Source: CAZRUM01 sp964603435 (GTDB taxonomy: Bacteria > Patescibacteriota > Patescibacteriia > Magasanikbacterales > UBA922). Taken from it: a stretch of DNA of 15,394 nucleotides. Numbering within the stretch: position 1 is the first letter of the stretch; every line of letters starts with the position of its first letter. The notes under the pieces are model-generated. The model did no database searches. It had not been told where the DNA came from and saw nothing but the letters and a program-made list of their open reading frames with translations. Made by a program: the position numbers and the translations under genes. The stretch lies in contig CAZRUM010000021.1 of the NCBI GenBank assembly GCA_964603435.1, forward strand, positions 1-15,394. The letters run 5' to 3'. Positions 12,639-15,394 of this stretch are shown one piece after another.

Positions 12639-13938
12639 AGGCTTTGTAAATAAAACATTCCTGACTATACTGGTTAAATAGGATATGAGAATCTAAAATG
12701 TATTTTATCACTTCTTCTATATTACCACGCTCGACAGTGATCTGCCACAACGTGCCTTTTTTAATATCTTCAATCTCACTTAAACCAAAATGTTTTTGCA
12801 AAGTATCAGTTTTACTTTGTCCTACAAAGTCATCGCGATAACGAACCAAAAGTAAAATTGTTTTTTCTTTATCAATATTTGTAAGTTCTGTAATAGTTTC
12901 TTTGTTGGTATTTAAGAGTTCGCCTGATTTTACTATTTTATCTATCAATTCATTTTTATCAGTGGAATCTATTTTTGAATCTGTGGAATCAATGTTTATT
13001 TCCCAATGACTTAGTCTTTTAATATCGGCATGAATATCCAATTGTTTCAAAGTGTTATTTACAGTAGCAGCTTCGTTGTCAGTAATAACTAAATCAACTA
13101 ATAATTCTTTCCCCTCTGGTTTGTATTCTTTTGGTGTGTAGTCAACGGTTTTAAAAGAAAGGGGAGCCTGCCTGTCGGCATGGTGAATCATGTCTATTTC
13201 TTTCTTTTCAGCAATATAATCACGCATAGATGTAAAAATAACTTGTCCATTCGGAGTTCTTTCTGGATGAGGCATCATCGCCATTACATTTCCGGCTGTG
13301 TTACAAACTGCTGCTAGACTTTCTATAGAGCCATTTGGGTTGGTAGGAAATTCATCGTTAATTTCTCCGTTTTCGTCCGAGTATCTAAAAACATCCAGGC
13401 TATTAACTTTCATTTCATCAAGTAGGCCTTCTGGAATTACAAATCTACCTTCACCATGAGCTAGTGGAATATGAATAGATTCACCTTCTTTTAAATTTCT
13501 AGTAAAAGCACAAGTACCACTTGGTGCAGTCAGTTTTACATTTGTCCAAGTATTATAAAATCCAGTTCCTAATATTTTGCCATCTTTCATTCGTTTGTTT
13601 ACAGCTAGTGCCATACCAACTTTATTATCAACCAAGCCTGGCACCATACCAGTCTCAACCAAAATCTGGGCACCATTACAAATTCCGAGCACTGGTTTAC
13701 CTTTTTCAGCTTCTGCTTTTATATGTGGCATGAGTGGGTCGAGTGCGGAGATGATACCCGCTCTTGATCTGTCTTCATAAGAAAAACCACCAACAATAAA
13801 ATAACCATCAAATTCTTTTAGTTTTTCAGGATTTTCGTTCCACAAAAATTCTTCTGCCTCCATACCGGCAATTTTCACAGCACGAATAGCTTCGCTTTCG
13901 CAGTTTGAACCAGGGAATTGTATAATTGCTATTTTCAT
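12637..13938 (-). CDS. purQ: FGAM synthase glutaminase PurQ fused to PurS-like repeats
   Basis: Residues 1 to about 245 are PurQ, the glutaminase supplying ammonia to FGAM synthetase. The start is MKIAIIQFPGSNCE, the nucleophile is Cys87 in GICNGAQ, and the His-Glu pair is H224/E226 in MMPHPER. PurQ alone is usually 220-270 residues, but this protein has 433. After a linker (about 246-275), residues ~277-350 and ~358-433 each resemble PurS: a hydrophobic strand, a helix with a Leu/Gly-turn pattern, a second strand and a final helix with an LLNTNKE-like segment, and the last repeat has LQKHFGLSEIEDIKKG then WQITVERGN. The match to PurS is by fold pattern and short similarity, not proven. PurS normally binds as a dimer. 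PurL, the synthetase, is not in the window. No SD; it follows purM by ~120 bases with REP-like elements. Confidence 0.9.
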   Translation of the reverse strand: MKIAIIQFPGSNCESEAIRAVKIAGMEAEEFLWNENPEKLKEFDGYFIVGGFSYEDRSRAGIISALDPLMPHIKAEAEKGKPVLGICNGAQILVETGMVPGLVDNKVGMALAVNKRMKDGKILGTGFYNTWTNVKLTAPSGTCAFTRNLKEGESIHIPLAHGEGRFVIPEGLLDEMKVNSLDVFRYSDENGEINDEFPTNPNGSIESLAAVCNTAGNVMAMMPHPERTPNGQVIFTSMRDYIAEKKEIDMIHHADRQAPLSFKTVDYTPKEYKPEGKELLVDLVITDNEAATVNNTLKQLDIHADIKRLSHWEINIDSTDSKIDSTDKNELIDKIVKSGELLNTNKETITELTNIDKEKTILLLVRYRDDFVGQSKTDTLQKHFGLSEIEDIKKGTLWQITVERGNIEEVIKYILDSHILFNQYSQECFIYKA

Positions 13939-13949
13939 AATATTTTTAT

Positions 13950-14078
13950 TAATCCTGAGGAGCCTCGAGGCGACGTAGGATCTTTCGGAGAGTAGATTTT
14001 TCTATATACAAATAGATAATGTAGTTTTATAAATATTTCTTCGACAGATCCTTCATTCGCTATCTCTCATTCAGGATT
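13950..14078. repeat. Inverted pair of REP-like elements between purM and purQ
   Basis: The left arm (13950-13990) reads TAATCCTGAGG to CGACGTAGGATCTTTCGG. The right arm (about 14042-14078) is a diverged reverse complement ending in TCAGGATTA. The end words are those of 4610-4741 and 3029-3060. The right arm includes the purM stop codon and supplies its last residues. Confidence 0.8.
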
Positions 14079-15094
14079 ACCGAACGATCTCCTTCTACAA
14101 CTTTGCCTATTTTATAAAGTTTGAAATCGTCGTAGTCTTTTATTTTTTTAGCTTCTTCGCTATCTAAAATCAAAACCATTCCAATTCCCATATTGAATGT
14201 TCGGTACATTTCAGACTCTTCCACGTCACCAATTTTCTGCATGACTTCAAACACCGGAAGCATTGGGTAGGAATCTTTTTTAATTTCCACACCACAGCCT
14301 TCTGGTAAAATTCTTGGAATATTTTCCAAAAGTCCACCGCCAGTAATGTGGGCCATGCCTTTCACTTCAATACCAGAATCAAGAATATCTAAAATTGGAT
14401 TTGTATAGTTGGTGTGTGGTTCAAGTAATGTTTCACCAACAGACTTTTCAAGTTCTGGTAATTTAGTATTTACATCATGGCCTGCTATTTCAAAAAATAA
14501 TTTACGGGCTAGGGAAAAACCGTTAGTATGTAATCCACTACTGGCAAAACCCATGACAACATCACCTGATTTAATATTTTTTCCAGTAACAATTTTGTCT
14601 CGTTCTACCACACCAGTAACAAATCCAACAATATCAGTCTCATTTTCTCTGTAAACTCCAGGAAGTTCTGCCATCTCACCACCAATAAGCGACATGTTGC
14701 TTTGTTTGCATTCATAAGAAATACCTGAAACGATTCGTTCAATTCTATCAGGATCAATTTTATTGTAAGCCAAGTAATCAAGAAAAGTTATTGGTCTGGC
14801 TCCCATTACCAAAATATCTCCGACGACATTACCTACCAAGTCTCTACCAATAGTGTCATATTTATTCAGCATAGCTGCTACCATTACTTTGGTACCAACA
14901 CTGTCAGTACTTTGGACAATAACAGGATTTTCGTAGCCTTCAATAATTTTTTTGATATCATAAGCCCCACCAAAACCACCCAAGTCTGAAAGAACAGCAG
15001 GGGAGTGGGTGCTGATTACATTTTCTTTTATTTTTTTTACAGCTTCTTCGCCAGCTTTTATATCTACACCAGAGTCTTTATAGGAAATTGACAT
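14060..15094 (-). CDS. purM: AIR synthetase (phosphoribosylformylglycinamidine cyclo-ligase)
   Basis: Closes the imidazole ring of AIR from FGAM with ATP, the fifth step. It is 344 residues, the typical length. Recognisable segments: YKDSGVDIKAGEEAV at the start, LGGFGGAYDI near 38-47 in the glycine-rich loop, STDSVGTK near 62-69, GGEMAELPGVY near 138-148, ASSGLHTNGFSLAR near 184-197 and HITGGGLLENIPR near 248-260. The last residues (SVILNER) run into a REP-like element, whose bases give the stop codon; the family normally ends near this point, so only the tail is altered. The start codon matches the family start; the leader is AT-rich with no SD. The -35 of a divergent + strand promoter overlaps the start codon. 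It is the first gene of the cluster in this window, and its own promoter could not be identified. Confidence 0.97.
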   Translation of the reverse strand: MSISYKDSGVDIKAGEEAVKKIKENVISTHSPAVLSDLGGFGGAYDIKKIIEGYENPVIVQSTDSVGTKVMVAAMLNKYDTIGRDLVGNVVGDILVMGARPITFLDYLAYNKIDPDRIERIVSGISYECKQSNMSLIGGEMAELPGVYRENETDIVGFVTGVVERDKIVTGKNIKSGDVVMGFASSGLHTNGFSLARKLFFEIAGHDVNTKLPELEKSVGETLLEPHTNYTNPILDILDSGIEVKGMAHITGGGLLENIPRILPEGCGVEIKKDSYPMLPVFEVMQKIGDVEESEMYRTFNMGIGMVLILDSEEAKKIKDYDDFKLYKIGKVVEGDRSVILNER

Positions 15095-15117
15095 ATTGTT
15101 TTTATTTTGTTTAAATA
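15088..15117 (+). promoter_or_regulatory. Promoter of the 15183 gene, overlapping the purM start
   Basis: TTGACA at 15088-15093 overlaps the purM start codon region (complement of 15092-15094). After 17 bases comes TTAAAT at 15111-15116, or TAAATA with 18. It points toward the gene at 15183, with a leader of about 60 bases. The pattern equals that of the promoter at 2938-2966. Confidence 0.55.
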
Positions 15118-15170
15118 GATAGGTCGTGGAAACAAGATCTTCTTGGATTCATCATAGTTTGGTTCTTGCG

Positions 15171-15177
15171 AAGGGGG
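15171..15177 (+). promoter_or_regulatory. Shine-Dalgarno site of the 15183 gene
   Basis: AAGGGGG lies five bases before the ATG at 15183, with the same spacing as the 1716 and 2866 genes. It decides the start, since the frame is open upstream. Confidence 0.6.
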
Positions 15178-15182
15178 ATAGT

Positions 15183-15394
15183 ATGGATCTTTCGAATCTG
15201 AGCTTGAGTATGCTGTTGCATCATGGTACTATCCTTTGGAAAAAGATCAAGGTTACCTCGGTTCTGTCCGAGGAAGGAGTGCCTCAGCTGAAGGTGGAGG
15301 TGTCTTCCTTACCTCTCACAAAACAGGATGTTCTGGAGGTGATCGAATTTCTCCAGCCCATTCTCAGGGAGTTTAGTAAAACTCTCGGAGTGGA
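15183..15394 (+). CDS. Unrecognised protein, 5' end only
   Basis: This gene is cut off by the window edge; 70 codons are visible and no stop. I do not recognise it. The visible part begins MDLSNLSLSMLLHHGTILWK, then a strand-like KIKVTSVLSEEGVPQLKVEV and a probable helix (KQDVLEVIEFLQPILREF). It has no membrane segment or signal peptide so far and looks cytosolic. The start follows an SD-like AAGGGGG at the standard 5-base spacing and an upstream TTGACA-N17-TTAAAT promoter. G+C content is visibly higher than purM, like the other three unrecognised genes. It is transcribed away from purM. Frame is open upstream of the ATG without a better start. Confidence 0.6.
   Translation, partial: MDLSNLSLSMLLHHGTILWKKIKVTSVLSEEGVPQLKVEVSSLPLTKQDVLEVIEFLQPILREFSKTLGV

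Noticed and set aside
15095..15182. A purine riboswitch or PurR-type operator before purM
   Set aside because: The leader is under 90 bases, shows no riboswitch-like paired core and no repeated PurBox-type half sites; nothing could be supported.

Overview
This window holds an almost complete de novo purine (IMP) biosynthesis cluster from an AT-rich bacterium, with IMP dehydrogenase (guaB) at the left end on the + strand and eleven genes on the - strand. Transcription of the - strand runs purM, a purQ-purS fusion, purC, purE, purB, purF, a cupin, purD, a NUDT15-like Nudix hydrolase, purN, purH. Standard stop codons, including TGA, are used. Small genes, AT-rich leaders without Shine-Dalgarno (SD) sequences and many small palindromic repeats would fit a Patescibacteria/CPR genome. 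That placement is an inference, not a demonstration.

Layout. Bases 1-1640: guaB, a short tandem repeat and a perfect-palindrome terminator. Bases 1640-2970: two unrecognised genes facing each other across a shared bidirectional terminator, one a single-pass membrane protein (+) and the other a pilin-like or anchored Cys-rich protein (-). Bases 2948-15094: the purine cluster, closed by an intrinsic terminator just past purH. purF to purN are packed with gaps of 0-6 bases or overlaps, while other junctions carry 50-250 bp spacers filled with inverted repeats. An unrecognised two-helix membrane-protein gene sits on the opposite strand between purE and purC. A fourth unrecognised gene begins divergently from purM and runs off the right edge.

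Pathway. PurF, PurD, PurN, PurQ/S, PurM, PurE, PurC, PurB and PurH cover PRPP to IMP except for the large FGAM synthetase subunit PurL, which is not in the window. GuaB takes IMP to XMP. PurE has class II (direct CO2, AIR carboxylase) signature residues, which explains the absence of purK. PurQ carries a C-terminal extension that looks like two PurS-like repeats.

The main unexplained signal is a two-class organisation. None of the twelve recognised metabolic genes and companions has a visible SD sequence. All four unrecognised genes (1716 +, 2866 -, 10878 +, 15183 +) have one, are visibly richer in G+C, and have their own candidate sigma70-type promoter. For three of the four a terminator is also in view. 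They look like self-contained single-gene units lodged in the spaces around the purine cluster.
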